Source: Vreelandella maris
Lineage (GTDB): Bacteria > Pseudomonadota > Gammaproteobacteria > Pseudomonadales > Halomonadaceae
Direction: 5' to 3'
DNA length: 64,000 nucleotides
Assembly: GCF_013371085.1 (NCBI RefSeq)
Contig: NZ_JABWCV010000005.1
Location: forward strand, 1-64,000
Part shown: positions 1 through 9,566 of the stretch, one piece after another
Layout of the letters: the number at the start of each line of letters is the position of its first letter
Position numbering within the stretch: position 1 is the stretch's first letter
Position numbers and translations under genes: made by a program
The notes under the pieces: model-generated
Databases searched by the model: none
Told to the model about the DNA's origin: nothing
What the model saw: only the letters and a program-made list of their open reading frames with translations

Positions 1-128
1 CATCTGTGAGCATCAGTCGGGGCATGGCAAGCTCGCAGTTTGTTGGTGTCGGAACCTGTATTCTGTGAGTTTGCCCCTATCCTGCCAATGCTATCCCTCA
101 AAACGTCAACAGGCCCTAGGAAGTTTCC

Positions 129-1754
129 ATGCTTTCACGGTTCAAGATCGGTACACGGCTCGCACTGGCTTTTGGCCTGGTATCGCTATTTCTTTTGGGC
201 ACTTTAATAGCGGGAGTTATGGGTATCACCTTTACCAAGGATACTGCCCAAAAAACCTTGGACACGGATGTCGCGCTAGCAAGCAATGCAGCGGAAATTC
301 AGCGCCTTTCGCTGCAAGCGCGACGCTTTGAAAAAGATATCTTTATCAACATCAACAGTCCCGAGCGGGTAGCGAACTATCAGCAGCGTTGGGTGGCGAC
401 CATCGAGAAAATTCAGGCTGCCTTCCAAGCGGGAAGCCAAATTGCCGATAAAGATAGCCTCAATGTGTTGTACCAGCAGGCAGAAAGCGCCCTCCAGGGG
501 TATGAAGAAGGGTTTATGACGGTCTATCGTCAAATTGAACAGAGCGCTATTACCGAAACCTCTCAAGCCAATCTAGCTTTCGGTGAGCATAAAGATAGTA
601 TCTACCAGCTTGAGGAATTGGCTGATGAAATTAGCCTAGTGGCTGACGCGGGAGTAAAGGTTGCTAATGAGGCAATAGATGCCGAGTATCGTTTAGCTAT
701 TTGGCAGCTTTGTATCTTCGCGGGGGCGGCGTTATTGATGGCGCTGGCGCTGGCCATTGCTATTACGAGCAGCATCGTACTGCCTTTGCGGCGGGCCGTT
801 GAGGTTGCCCAGCGCGTAGCGGAAGGAGATCTGCGACACGATATCGTAGCAACAGGGCGTGATGAAACGGCTCAATTATTAACCTCCATGGCCGAAATGA
901 GTAAAGCGCTCACTACCTTGGTCGCCTCACTACGTGACTCAAGCGAAAATATCTTGCATGGCGCCAATGAGATTGCCCAAGGCGGCCAGGAACTCGCCTC
1001 TCGTACTGAGCAGCAAGCAGCTGCCTTGCAGGAAACGGCTTCAAGTATGGAAGAAATGACGGCAACGGTTCGCCAGAACAGCGATGCAACCAAAGAGGCT
1101 GATACGCTGGCCCATGCTTCATCACAGCAGATGCACAATGGCGGTGAAGAAGTGACACGCAGCGTGGAGTTGATGCGTGAAGTGACGGCGGCCTCACTCA
1201 GTATGAACAAGATCGTCGAAGCCATCGATGCGATTGCCTTTCAAACCAATATTCTGGCCCTGAACGCCTCCGTGGAAGCGGCGCGTGCTGGTGAGAAAGG
1301 CCGTGGGTTTGCGGTAGTGGCTACCGAAGTTCGTTCGCTGGCAAGCCGCAGTGCCGCGTCAGCCAGCGAAATTCGCGGCATGCTGGATGATACACGCAAC
1401 AAAATAAAGCTGTGTTCTGATCAAGCGGAGCGAGGAGCAACGACTATAGGAGAAACGGAAACGATGATCCAACGTCTTGCCCTGCTGATGGCTGAGGTGT
1501 CCTCTGCTACGCGTGAGCAAAGTAGTGGTATCGAGCAGATTAATACAGCGATCACTGAAATGGACTCAACGACTCAGCAAAATAGTGTGCTGGTCCAACA
1601 GTCGACGACAGCAGCATTTTCTCTGGAGGAACAGGCTGGGCGGCTTCGCGAGCTAGTAGCGGCGTTTCAAATTGACGATGCGAAGCTGAACAAACTATCA
1701 GCACGCACGCCTGCCATGGCTTTACCTTCGAGAGCCACACAGGCAGCGTTTTAA
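129..1754 (+). CDS. Methyl-accepting chemotaxis protein
   Basis: Inner-membrane chemoreceptor that passes ligand signals to CheA/CheW. It has an N-terminal membrane helix (about residues 10-32), a periplasmic four-helix-type sensor (about 33-190), a second membrane helix (about 191-213), a HAMP segment (about 214-268) and a long cytoplasmic coiled coil. The signalling tip (about 363-398) carries the invariant [12 protein letters not shown] and [14 protein letters not shown] stretches. There is no C-terminal NWETF-like pentapeptide, so CheR/CheB are not tethered. AGGAAG sits 5 bases before the ATG. The ligand cannot be told from sequence. The 128 bases upstream hold nothing I recognise. Confidence 0.95.
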   Translation: MLSRFKIGTRLALAFGLVSLFLLGTLIAGVMGITFTKDTAQKTLDTDVALASNAAEIQRLSLQARRFEKDIFININSPERVANYQQRWVATIEKIQAAFQAGSQIADKDSLNVLYQQAESALQGYEEGFMTVYRQIEQSAITETSQANLAFGEHKDSIYQLEELADEISLVADAGVKVANEAIDAEYRLAIWQLCIFAGAALLMALALAIAITSSIVLPLRRAVEVAQRVAEGDLRHDIVATGRDETAQLLTSMAEMSKALTTLVASLRDSSENILHGANEIAQGGQELASRTEQQAAALQETASSMEEMTATVRQNSDATKEADTLAHASSQQMHNGGEEVTRSVELMREVTAASLSMNKIVEAIDAIAFQTNILALNASVEAARAGEKGRGFAVVATEVRSLASRSAASASEIRGMLDDTRNKIKLCSDQAERGATTIGETETMIQRLALLMAEVSSATREQSSGIEQINTAITEMDSTTQQNSVLVQQSTTAAFSLEEQAGRLRELVAAFQIDDAKLNKLSARTPAMALPSRATQAAF

Positions 1755-1832
1755 TAAGCTAATGCGTTTGCGTATTCCTGTGGGAAGTAAATCTACAAGC
1801 TATTCAAAATACTGCCAGAACGATAGAAACAA

Positions 1833-1856
1833 CAACGGCGCCCTAGGGCGCCGTTG
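1833..1856. terminator. Bidirectional terminator between the chemoreceptor gene and rnb
   Basis: Perfect 11-bp inverted repeat CAACGGCGCCC-TA-GGGCGCCGTTG between convergent genes. The T-rich tail is weak on both sides (TCGGTTATT on plus, TTGTTGTTTC on minus). Position and stem strength support termination for both genes. Confidence 0.7.
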
Positions 1857-1884
1857 TCGGTTATTGCGGTTGAACACGCGCGGT

Positions 1885-3825
1885 TTATGCAGCGGGTTTA
1901 GCTACCAGCGAGCGGGTCTCTTCGCGAGCTTCGGTCAAGATGACGCGAAGCGGGTCGCCAAGCTTGTAGCGCTCTTCGCCTTCGATCTGGATACGTCCCT
2001 CTTTATCATCAATCACCACTTTGCTTCGGTCACTGTGCATTAAAGGGGCGGGAACAAAGGCGGTCGCGCCATTTTCCAGCAGGCGAACGCGCATACCGCC
2101 ACGGTTGATGGCCATGATTTCGGCCTCAAACGTAATCTGGTTCTGTGCGGCAGGCGTTAGGTAGCGCACGTAGAGCCAGTCTTTCACGTCGCGCTCGGCC
2201 ATACGATTCAGGCGGCGACGCTCCGTCAACTGTTCGGTGAGCTGCTGGGTAGCTTCGGCGGGCGCCTGCTCACCTTTCAGCACGCGCTTGATCAGGCGGT
2301 GGTTGACCATATCGCCATACTTACGAATCGGCGAGGTCCAGGTCGCGTAGGCGGCCAGGCCGAGGCCAAAGTGCGGGCCGGGCTGTGCGGACATCATGGT
2401 GAAGCCCTGGAAGCGGCGCAGGCGCGCATCCAACCAGGCATCATCGCGGCTTTCCAGCGCACGCTTCAGCTCGGTGTAGCGGGCAAGCTCAGTCAGCGCT
2501 TCGCGTTCGACCACGATCTCCTGGCCTGCCAGGAATTCCTGGGCAGCTTCGGCTTTCTCGGGCTCGAACGCACGGTGCACGTTAAAGATACCGTGGCCGA
2601 TATGCTGGGCCAGGAAGTCCGCGCAGCAGGCATTCGCCACAATCATCGACTCTTCGATCATGCGGTTGGCAATGCGGCGCTCTTCGGTGCGCACGGCCAA
2701 TACGTTGCCAGCAGGGTCAAGATCAAACACGTAGTCGGGGCGGTCTTTAAACACCAGCGCGTGTTCGTTGCGCCAAGCGGTACGTGCCTCGGTCAAATCA
2801 CGCAGCGCGGTGAGCTGCTCGGCAATATCATCCGCCGGGGCCCAATCGCCTTGGCCTTCGATCCAGTCGGAGACATTGTCGTAAACGAGCTTGGCGTGAG
2901 ATTTAACGTTAGCCGCAAAAAAGCGATACTCGCCCAGGCTGCCGTCGGCATTGATATCCAGCGTGCAGGCCAGCGCGGGGCGCTCTTTATCTTCCCACAG
3001 CGAGCAGAGGTCATCCGCTAGCTGCTCTGGCAGCATAGTGACGTTCTGACCGGGCAGGTAAACGGTGAAAGCGCGGGTGCGGGCTTCTAAATCAGCCGCA
3101 TGGCCCTCTTCCACATAGGCGGTGGGGTCGGCAATCGCGACACTCAACTGCCAGCCGCCTTCAGCGCGAGTAGCGACGTGCAGCGCATCGTCCATATCGC
3201 GGGTCTTCTCACCATCGATGGTGAAGAAGGGCGTGGACGTTAAATCTTCGCGAATCAGGCCTTCATCCATCAGCGGCCAATCGGTACCCGCATCGGGGCA
3301 CTCTTGCTCCAGCGCATGGCGGGCAAGTGTGACGCGCCACGGTACTGCCGGATCATCGCTTTTGGCGACCAGCTCATCAATTTGGGCAAAGAAAGCGCGG
3401 TCATCGGCTTTTAGCGGATGGCGCACCAGGCGGGCAACGACCCAATCGCCGTCAGCAATGGTGTCTTCATCAAGGCTATTCTTAATCCGCGCCTTGATAA
3501 CGTTTTTAATCGACGGATGGTCTGGAACCACGGCCAAGCGGCCTTCGCGCTTCTGCACGCGGGAAACAAACCGATCCAGCCCAGCTTCAATCAGCTTTTC
3601 GGGCTCAACGGATTTTTTGTCACCGTTCTCGTGGATAACCGCTTCTACACGGTCACCGTGAAGCACTTGCTTCATGGCGGGCGGCGGCACGAAATAGGAT
3701 TCACCGTCGTCGGTTTCGAGAAACCCGAAACCTTTGTCGGTGGCTTTGATCACCCCTTCAGCACGGGGGGTGGTTTGACGAATCTGTTGCTTGAGCTGGG
3801 CAAGCATGGCGTTATTCTGAAGCAT
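1885..3825 (-). CDS. rnb: Exoribonuclease II (RNase II)
   Basis: Processive 3'-5' hydrolytic RNase of the RNB family, 646 aa against about 644 in E. coli RNase II. Order of domains: N-terminal cold-shock domains (about 20-170), RNB catalytic domain (about 190-520) and a C-terminal S1 domain (about 560-640). The metal-binding acid cluster is visible as D204, D210, D212 and D213 in FFTIDGEKTRDMDDALHV, matching the E. coli D201/207/209/210 pattern. An alternative start is Met7 (3807); neither has a strong ribosome-binding site. RNase R is less likely because the protein is short and lacks a basic tail. Confidence 0.93.
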   Translation of the reverse strand: MLQNNAMLAQLKQQIRQTTPRAEGVIKATDKGFGFLETDDGESYFVPPPAMKQVLHGDRVEAVIHENGDKKSVEPEKLIEAGLDRFVSRVQKREGRLAVVPDHPSIKNVIKARIKNSLDEDTIADGDWVVARLVRHPLKADDRAFFAQIDELVAKSDDPAVPWRVTLARHALEQECPDAGTDWPLMDEGLIREDLTSTPFFTIDGEKTRDMDDALHVATRAEGGWQLSVAIADPTAYVEEGHAADLEARTRAFTVYLPGQNVTMLPEQLADDLCSLWEDKERPALACTLDINADGSLGEYRFFAANVKSHAKLVYDNVSDWIEGQGDWAPADDIAEQLTALRDLTEARTAWRNEHALVFKDRPDYVFDLDPAGNVLAVRTEERRIANRMIEESMIVANACCADFLAQHIGHGIFNVHRAFEPEKAEAAQEFLAGQEIVVEREALTELARYTELKRALESRDDAWLDARLRRFQGFTMMSAQPGPHFGLGLAAYATWTSPIRKYGDMVNHRLIKRVLKGEQAPAEATQQLTEQLTERRRLNRMAERDVKDWLYVRYLTPAAQNQITFEAEIMAINRGGMRVRLLENGATAFVPAPLMHSDRSKVVIDDKEGRIQIEGEERYKLGDPLRVILTEAREETRSLVAKPAA

Positions 3826-3987
3826 GAGCTCAATCAGTTGGCGAGAGTTAGGGTGCCACTATACGGATTCCCGCTTGCCACGCCAATTGCCGCCATGCGA
3901 AGTCGGCACTGGTATACGGCGCGTCAAAGGCTTACATGCGCTCAAAAGAATCGGTTAAGCTAAATGCCCATGCCGATGGAGCGCACT

Positions 3988-4785
3988 ATGACACCCCGCC
4001 TGATTGTTTCTGACCTGGATGGAACCCTATTAGGAAGCGACCATACCCTGCACGAAAGCACGGTTGACGTGCTGCGGGCGCTGGTGAAGCAAGGCCACCA
4101 TGTCGCGCTTGCTTCGGGGCGCCACTATCACGATATGCAAGTATTTCGTGATCAGTTGGACATTCCCGCGCACCTGATCAGTACCAACGGCGCCTATGTG
4201 CACGACCCACAAGGCACCTTGCTGGCCGCGACCCATGTCGACCCTGAATATGCACAAACGCTGATTAATCTCCCGCGCCCGCCTCAGGTGCGCTTGAACC
4301 TCTACCGTGAAAGCGGCTGGCATATTGATGCGGAAGCCCCGCATCTATTATCTCTTCACGCCTCTACCGGGTTTGGTTATGACGTCGTGCCGCCTGATCA
4401 GATGGACATTAACGGTGTTGGCAAAGTGCTCTATCTAGGCGACCCTGAGGCGCTGAAACAGCTGGAAGAACAGGCTCATAAGGCCCATGGCGATGCGCTG
4501 CATATCACCTACTCGACGATTGACTCCCTGGAGATCATGGCGGGCGGCGTTAACAAAGGCGTTGCGTTAGCCTCACTGCTTGAACGCTTAGAATTAACAG
4601 CAGCCGAATGCATGGCGTTTGGTGACAACCTCAATGATACCGAAATGCTCGTGTTAGCCGGGGAAGCCCAGGTAATGGCCAATGCCCACCTTGATCTATT
4701 CGACCGTATAAAAGGCGCCGAGCGTATCGGTCATCACGGTGAAGCGGCTGTTGCCGAATGGTTAAAAAAGCGCTTTGAGCTTTAA
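3988..4785 (+). CDS. Cof-type HAD-IIB family phosphatase
   Basis: Haloacid dehalogenase-superfamily hydrolase, 265 aa from the chosen start. Motif I is DLDGT near the N-terminus (nucleophile Asp9, acid Asp11) and motif IV is GDNLNDTEML near the C-terminus; a C2B-type cap lies between, as in Cof, YidA and YbhA. These enzymes dephosphorylate sugar phosphates and cofactors such as PLP or thiamin intermediates, but the substrate is not readable here. The start at 3988 is preferred over an in-frame ATG at 3964 because GGAG lies 6 bases before it. It diverges from rnb and precedes the glucose regulators. Confidence 0.88.
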   Translation: MTPRLIVSDLDGTLLGSDHTLHESTVDVLRALVKQGHHVALASGRHYHDMQVFRDQLDIPAHLISTNGAYVHDPQGTLLAATHVDPEYAQTLINLPRPPQVRLNLYRESGWHIDAEAPHLLSLHASTGFGYDVVPPDQMDINGVGKVLYLGDPEALKQLEEQAHKAHGDALHITYSTIDSLEIMAGGVNKGVALASLLERLELTAAECMAFGDNLNDTEMLVLAGEAQVMANAHLDLFDRIKGAERIGHHGEAAVAEWLKKRFEL

Positions 4786-4899
4786 CTGTTACTGGTAAAC
4801 ACTAATGCAACCTTGGTCGTAGCGGTATTGCTACTGCCTAGCCCCTCGACCATCATCAAGGCCCAATAAAGACAACAACGTAGGGCTGAACCCGCTGCG

Positions 4900-5625
4900 A
4901 TGACGACAACCCCTGCTACCTTGATTGTGGTCGACGATGACCCGGAAATTTGTGAGCTGCTCGCTGACTACCTGGGTCGGCACGGTTACCGGGTATTTAC
5001 GGCGGACGGCGCCCAAGCGCTGCATTCTCTGCGCGCTGAACACGCCCCTGACTTGCTGATTGTCGATCTAATGCTCCCCGGTGACGACGGTTTTACCATC
5101 TGCCGCGACGTTAGAAAGCACAGCGATGTGCCGATTATCATGCTGACCGCCAGTGCCGATGAGACCGACCGTATTCTTGGTCTGGAACTGGGCGCGGATG
5201 ACTATTTGGGCAAGCCATTTAACCCTCGCGAATTGCTGGCGCGCATCAAAGCGGTACTGCGCCGCACTCGCAGCGCTCCGCCAGCGTTGCCAGCAGGGCA
5301 GGCGCGCTGGGTCAGTTTTGGCAATTGGCAACTCGACCGCATGACCCGCGAGCTGATTGATCTGCAGGGGGAGCGCGCCGCGCTTTCGGGGGCTGATTTT
5401 CAGCTACTGCAGGTGTTTTTAGAGCACCCGGCCAAGGTGCTGACACGGGATGATCTCTACGCGCTTACCCGTGGACGGGACGCGCCGCCGCTAGACCGCT
5501 CTATTGATGTTCATGTTTGTCGACTGCGCCAACGGCTGGGTGAAGATGCTCAGCACTCGCAGCTGATTCGCACGGTGCGCGGCGCGGGCTATGTGTTAAC
5601 TGCCCAGGTAGACGCATTAACGTGA
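4900..5625 (+). CDS. gltR: OmpR-family response regulator, GltR-like
   Basis: Two-component transcription regulator, 241 aa. The receiver domain (about 1-120) has the acidic pair D12/D13, phospho-acceptor D56, T83 and K105. The C-terminal winged helix (about 140-235) is of OmpR/PhoB type. It overlaps its kinase gene by 4 bases (GTGA) and is followed by gtsABCD. In Pseudomonas the GltR/GtrS pair occupies the same position and controls glucose uptake. The symbol rests on that context as much as on the protein itself. It presumably activates the gts operon. Confidence 0.85.
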   Translation: MTTTPATLIVVDDDPEICELLADYLGRHGYRVFTADGAQALHSLRAEHAPDLLIVDLMLPGDDGFTICRDVRKHSDVPIIMLTASADETDRILGLELGADDYLGKPFNPRELLARIKAVLRRTRSAPPALPAGQARWVSFGNWQLDRMTRELIDLQGERAALSGADFQLLQVFLEHPAKVLTRDDLYALTRGRDAPPLDRSIDVHVCRLRQRLGEDAQHSQLIRTVRGAGYVLTAQVDALT

Positions 5626-7133
5626 AACAAGTGGGGTGGGCCGAGACTAGGCGGCGTTTATCCAGACGAGTGGCCCGCTGGCTGCCGGCGTCGCTGCGCG
5701 GGCGCTTTGTGATCATCATGATCGCCGGCGTGCTGGCCGCCCAAGGGGCCAGCTACGCGATCTGGACTTCCCAGGTGCGCTCCAGCCATTTGGCACAGTT
5801 GGATGAACTGTCCACCAACATGGCGTTTAGCATCGCCTCCACCATGAAGTTTTTCCGCTCGCTGCCTGTGGACTACCGCCATATCGTGCTCGATCAACTG
5901 CGTAACATGGGCGGCACACGTTTTTTCGTCAGCGTTAACGAACGTAGGCTTACCATCGACGATATCGGCTCGGGGCCGGAGAAAGAGGTCGTGGTGAACA
6001 ACGTGCGCTCGGTGCTCACCCAGCAGCTCAATATCGATGATGTGATTGTCGAGTTCTCCCGCCCGGAAAACCTGCGGGTGCTCAATAATGAAGTGCTGCT
6101 CTATGATCTGCCGCCGCGCTGGGGGCAGCACAGCCTGCTGATGGAACCGCTTTCACCGCCGATTCTGGTCGTGCAACTGGAACTAGCCCCAGGCACCTGG
6201 CTGTATGTCGCCACGCTGCTGGGGGTGCCGGATATTTTCAGCGGCTATCGCTGGCTCTCTGAAGAGCGTTTGCTGGTCGGGCTGCTGGTGCTGCTGAGCG
6301 TGCTGGCGCTCTCGCTATTGGGCATTACCAGCGTGACCCGTCCACTGGCGCGGCTTTCACGGGCAGCCAATCAGTTGGGTGATGACCTGGATATGCCGCC
6401 GCTCAAAGAGAGTGGCCCCAAAGAAGTCGCCGCCACCGCCGTAGCGTTTAACCGGATGCAGCGGCGCATCCGCGAGCAGATTGAGGAGCGCGAGCGGCTT
6501 TTCTCAGCAATTTCTCACGATTTAAAAACGCCGTTAACCCGGATGCGTCTGCGTGCCGAAATGCTCGATGACGACTACCAGCGGGAGCGCTTTTGCGCTT
6601 CATTGGATGAACTGGACAGCCTCGTTAAAGGTGCTTTGGCTTCGGTAAAAGGCTTGGATCTGCACGAAGAACCGGCATCGGTTGATCTAACGCACATGGT
6701 CGAAAAGCTAGCTGAAGAGCTAAGCCTTCAGGGCGGTAAGATCACTATCGAGATTAAAAACGGCCACGCTATTGCACCGCTGATTGCCAAACCGCTGGCG
6801 CTTAAGCGCTGCCTGGCGAATCTGCTTGAGAATGCCGTGTTCTATGGTAAGCAGGCCGAGGTAGCGCTCGTCGATCACGGTAACGCGGTCACTCTGCATA
6901 TTCGCGATCACGGCCCCGGTATTCCCGAAGAGCAGCTGGGGCGGGTGTTTTCGCCCTTTGTGCGCTTAGAACCCTCGCGCAGCCGACATACTGGCGGTAG
7001 TGGTCTGGGGCTAGGTATCGCCCGGCATATTGCTCGCGCCCACGGCGGCGATATCACCCTTGCTAACCATGCCCAGGGTGGGCTGGTGGTAACGCTCACG
7101 CTACCCCGCCAGAAAACTATTACAGGTTTGTAA
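5622..7133 (+). CDS. gtrS: Sensor histidine kinase, GtrS-like
   Basis: Membrane sensor kinase, 503 aa, starting with GTG that overlaps the stop of the regulator gene. Transmembrane helices at about 28-48 and 215-236 flank a periplasmic sensor of about 165 residues; a HAMP linker follows. The H-box FSAISHDLKTPLTR has phospho-accepting His299. The ATPase domain shows the N-box LLENAVFYG (Asn404), DHGPG (about 429-433) and GGSGLGLGIA (about 458-467). P. aeruginosa GtrS senses 2-ketogluconate/6-phosphogluconate; that specificity is only a suggestion here. It is co-transcribed with the regulator. Confidence 0.85.
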   Translation: MKQVGWAETRRRLSRRVARWLPASLRGRFVIIMIAGVLAAQGASYAIWTSQVRSSHLAQLDELSTNMAFSIASTMKFFRSLPVDYRHIVLDQLRNMGGTRFFVSVNERRLTIDDIGSGPEKEVVVNNVRSVLTQQLNIDDVIVEFSRPENLRVLNNEVLLYDLPPRWGQHSLLMEPLSPPILVVQLELAPGTWLYVATLLGVPDIFSGYRWLSEERLLVGLLVLLSVLALSLLGITSVTRPLARLSRAANQLGDDLDMPPLKESGPKEVAATAVAFNRMQRRIREQIEERERLFSAISHDLKTPLTRMRLRAEMLDDDYQRERFCASLDELDSLVKGALASVKGLDLHEEPASVDLTHMVEKLAEELSLQGGKITIEIKNGHAIAPLIAKPLALKRCLANLLENAVFYGKQAEVALVDHGNAVTLHIRDHGPGIPEEQLGRVFSPFVRLEPSRSRHTGGSGLGLGIARHIARAHGGDITLANHAQGGLVVTLTLPRQKTITGL

Positions 7134-7206
7134 TAAACCGCCAATACTTTGCAGTACTCGGTAACTCCCGTTGACGCAGCCCTTGGCGTAATCTCATGGA
7201 GGTCGC

Positions 7207-7233
7207 ATGTCCGAGAGGACAATAACAATATAA
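7207..7233 (+). promoter_or_regulatory. Possible leader mini-ORF upstream of gtsA
   Basis: An ATG at 7207 preceded by GGAGG (7198-7202) opens an 8-codon frame (MSERTITI) that stops with TAA at 7231-7233. This stop overlaps the AAGGAG (7232-7237) that serves gtsA. The arrangement would couple leader translation to gtsA initiation. GTCC-gaga-GGAC (7209-7220) could form a small hairpin inside it. No conservation data are available, so it may be chance. Confidence 0.35.
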
Positions 7234-7244
7234 GGAGTGACTCC

Positions 7245-8504
7245 ATGTCGACGTTTAAGAAGACAACCCTCGCGCTAGCTTTGGCAGGCGCCGCGCTCGC
7301 CAGTACCGCTCAAGCGAATGAAGTCGAAGTGCTGCACTGGTGGACTTCCGGTGGCGAAGCCCGCGCCGCCAATGTGCTTAAAGACTTAATGGAATCCGAA
7401 GGCTACGGTTGGCAGGATTTTGCCGTGGCCGGTGGCGGTGGTGAAACCGCCATGACGGTGCTCAAGTCCCGCGCCATGTCGGGCAACCCGCCTTCAGCGG
7501 CACAGATCAAAGGCCCCGAGATTCAGGAGTGGGGCGAGTTGGGCCTGCTGGGTGACCTGAACGGCGTTGCCGACGCCGAAGGCTGGGACGAACTGCTGCC
7601 GGAAGTTGTGGCCGACATCATGCGCTACGACGGCCAATACGTAGCGGTGCCCGTCAACGTGCACCGGGTCAACTGGTTGTGGGCCAACCCGGAAGTGCTC
7701 GAAGCGGCAGGGGTGGAGATGCCCACCACGCTGGATGAGCTATTCGAGGCAGGCGAAGCGATTCGTGAAGCGGGCTTCGTACCGCTGGCTCACGGCGGTC
7801 AAGCTTGGCAGGACGCAACGGTATTCGAAAGCGTATTGCTAGGTGGCCAGGGCAGCGAGTTTTACCAGCAGGCATTGGTAGATTTGGATCCTGAAGCCCT
7901 GGGTGGTGAACAGATGATCGATGCCCTTGAAGACTTCAAGCGTACGCGTGAGCTGATGGATGAGGGCATGCCCGGTCGCGACTGGAACATTGCCACAGTG
8001 ATGGTGATTGAGGGAGTGGCTGGCTTTCAGCTGATGGGCGATTGGGCAAAAGGTGAATTCACCGCGGCAGGGCTTACCGCCGGGGAAGATTACCTTTGTG
8101 CCGCCGCGCCGGGCACCGAAGATGCATTCACCTTCAACATCGATAGCCTGGCCATGTTCCGGGTCACCGACGACGAAGAGCTGGAAGCACAACAGGCGCT
8201 TGCCCGCTTGGTGCTTGAACCTACTTTCCAGGAAGCGTTTAACCTTGCCAAGGGCTCGATTCCGGCGCGTCCTGACCTGGACATGAGCGAATTCGATAGC
8301 TGTGCCCAGCAGTCGTTGGCTGATTTTCAGCGCACCGCCGAAGAGGGTGGCCTAGTGCCGAGTATGGCTCACGGCATGGCCGTGCGTGCGGACGTGCAGG
8401 GCGCCATTTTCGATGTGGTCACTAACTACTTCAACGACGCCGATATGCCTGCTGAAGAAGCAGCAGAACGTATGGTGAGCGCCGCCGAAGCGGCTTCTTT
8501 CTAG
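7245..8504 (+). CDS. gtsA: Glucose-type ABC transporter substrate-binding protein GtsA
   Basis: Periplasmic sugar-binding protein (family 1), 419 aa. A Sec signal peptide ends in STAQA around residue 24, and the mature protein starts NEVEVLHWWTSGGE. It closely resembles Pseudomonas GtsA/GltB as I recall it: AVAGGGGETAMTVLKSR, QIKGPEIQEW, VAVPVNVHRVNWLW, PLAHGGQAWQD and GDWAKGE are family signatures. These proteins bind glucose (and mannose). ATG at 7245 is chosen because AAGGAG lies 7 bases before it and the signal peptide starts there. It is the first transporter gene after the two-component pair. No OprB porin gene follows, unlike in Pseudomonas. Confidence 0.92.
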   Translation: MSTFKKTTLALALAGAALASTAQANEVEVLHWWTSGGEARAANVLKDLMESEGYGWQDFAVAGGGGETAMTVLKSRAMSGNPPSAAQIKGPEIQEWGELGLLGDLNGVADAEGWDELLPEVVADIMRYDGQYVAVPVNVHRVNWLWANPEVLEAAGVEMPTTLDELFEAGEAIREAGFVPLAHGGQAWQDATVFESVLLGGQGSEFYQQALVDLDPEALGGEQMIDALEDFKRTRELMDEGMPGRDWNIATVMVIEGVAGFQLMGDWAKGEFTAAGLTAGEDYLCAAAPGTEDAFTFNIDSLAMFRVTDDEELEAQQALARLVLEPTFQEAFNLAKGSIPARPDLDMSEFDSCAQQSLADFQRTAEEGGLVPSMAHGMAVRADVQGAIFDVVTNYFNDADMPAEEAAERMVSAAEAASF

Positions 8505-8530
8505 ATTTTCTAGCGCTTGCGTTCTCTAGG

Positions 8531-8549
8531 CGCCGCCGCAACGGCGGCG
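8531..8549 (+). promoter_or_regulatory. Intercistronic GC-rich hairpin between gtsA and gtsB
   Basis: Perfect 8-bp stem CGCCGCCG-CAA-CGGCGGCG 27 bases after the gtsA stop, with no strong T-run. Such hairpins after binding-protein genes often act as partial terminators or 3'-end stabilisers, leaving the binding protein more abundant than the permeases. That role is inferred here. Confidence 0.6.
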
Positions 8550-8557
8550 TCTATTCT

Positions 8558-8620
8558 GCTTAGCAAGAACACTATTTTGCTTAGTAAGAACATTATGCTG
8601 CTTGGCAAGGACACTTCTCC
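8558..8620 (+). repeat. Three imperfect 21-bp tandem repeats upstream of gtsB
   Basis: Units start at 8558, 8579 and 8600, each beginning GCTTAGCAAGAACA or a close variant. The period is 21 bp, so they stay in one reading frame (LLSKNTI-like) if an upstream TTG were used, but the better gtsB start lies downstream. Confidence 0.8.
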
Positions 8621-8621
8621 G

Positions 8622-9566
8622 ATGAGAGATTCCCTCCCCATGAAAAATACCTCTGCGACGCCTTTAGGGGCTGGCGCTAAGCGGTCGACGCCCTCCGGTG
8701 GTTTGCAGGCGTGGCTGCCGCGCTTGGTGCTGGCACCGTCGGTGGCGATTTCGTTGTTCTTTGTTTACGGCTTCATGCTGTGGACGTTTGTGCTCTCGCT
8801 GACCAGCTCGCGCATGCTGCCCAGCTACGACTTTGTCGGCTTTGGCCAGTATTCACGCCTGATGGCCAATGAGCGCTGGTGGGTCGCCTCGACCAACCTG
8901 ATGATTTTTGGCGTGCTGTTCGTGGTGATATGCCTGGCGATTGGCTCGCTGCTGGCCATTCTGCTCGACCAGAAAATTCGCCAAGAGGGTGCGCTGCGCA
9001 CGATCTATCTCTACCCCATGGCGCTGTCGTTTATCGTGACCGGGGTGGTGTGGAAGTGGCTACTCAACCCGCAGTTGGGTATCCAGGCCATGGTCCAGAG
9101 TTGGGGCTTTGAGTCGTTTCGCTTTGATTGGATCACTGACCCGGATATGGCGATTTATACCCTGGTGATTGCCGCCGTATGGCAGGCGTCAGGCTTTGTG
9201 ATGGCACTCTTTTTAGCCGGCCTGCGGGGCATCGACGACAGTATTGTGAAAGCAGCCCAGTTGGACGGTGCCAGCCTGCCGAGGATTTATTGGCGCGTAG
9301 TGATGCCTTGCCTGCGCCCGGTCGTGTTTAGCGCGGTGATGATACTAGCCCATATTGCCATCAAGAGCTTTGACCTAGTCGTCGCGCTCACTGGCGGCGG
9401 GCCTGGCTACGCAACCGACTTACCCGCCACCTTTATGTACGCTCACGCCTTTACCCGGGCACAGATTGGCTTGGGCTCTGCCAGCGCCATGCTGATGTTG
9501 GGGGGTGTGTTGGCGATTTTGATTCCTTATCTCTATTCCGAATTAAGGAGCCGCAAGCATGGCTAA
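8622..9566 (+). CDS. gtsB: Glucose-type ABC transporter permease GtsB
   Basis: MalF-type inner-membrane permease, about 314 aa with six predicted membrane helices. The EAA loop that contacts the ATPase is AAQLDGASLPRIYWRVVMP. QKIRQEGALRTIYLYPMALS and FDLVVALTGGGPGY are typical of Pseudomonas GtsB. AAGGA (8607-8611) precedes the ATG at 8622; the ATG at 8640 is an equally reasonable start. A frame open from TTG 8517 would add 35 repeat-encoded residues that look non-native. It overlaps gtsC by 8 bases. Confidence 0.9.
   Translation: MRDSLPMKNTSATPLGAGAKRSTPSGGLQAWLPRLVLAPSVAISLFFVYGFMLWTFVLSLTSSRMLPSYDFVGFGQYSRLMANERWWVASTNLMIFGVLFVVICLAIGSLLAILLDQKIRQEGALRTIYLYPMALSFIVTGVVWKWLLNPQLGIQAMVQSWGFESFRFDWITDPDMAIYTLVIAAVWQASGFVMALFLAGLRGIDDSIVKAAQLDGASLPRIYWRVVMPCLRPVVFSAVMILAHIAIKSFDLVVALTGGGPGYATDLPATFMYAHAFTRAQIGLGSASAMLMLGGVLAILIPYLYSELRSRKHG

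Noticed and set aside
2299..3021. 240-residue open frame antisense to rnb
   Set aside because: It lies wholly inside the RNase II gene on the opposite strand, has no homology I recognise, and long antisense frames are common in this GC-rich genome.
8517..8621. N-terminal extension of gtsB from a TTG start
   Set aside because: The added residues are encoded by the tandem repeats, and better ATG starts with a ribosome-binding site lie at 8622 and 8640.
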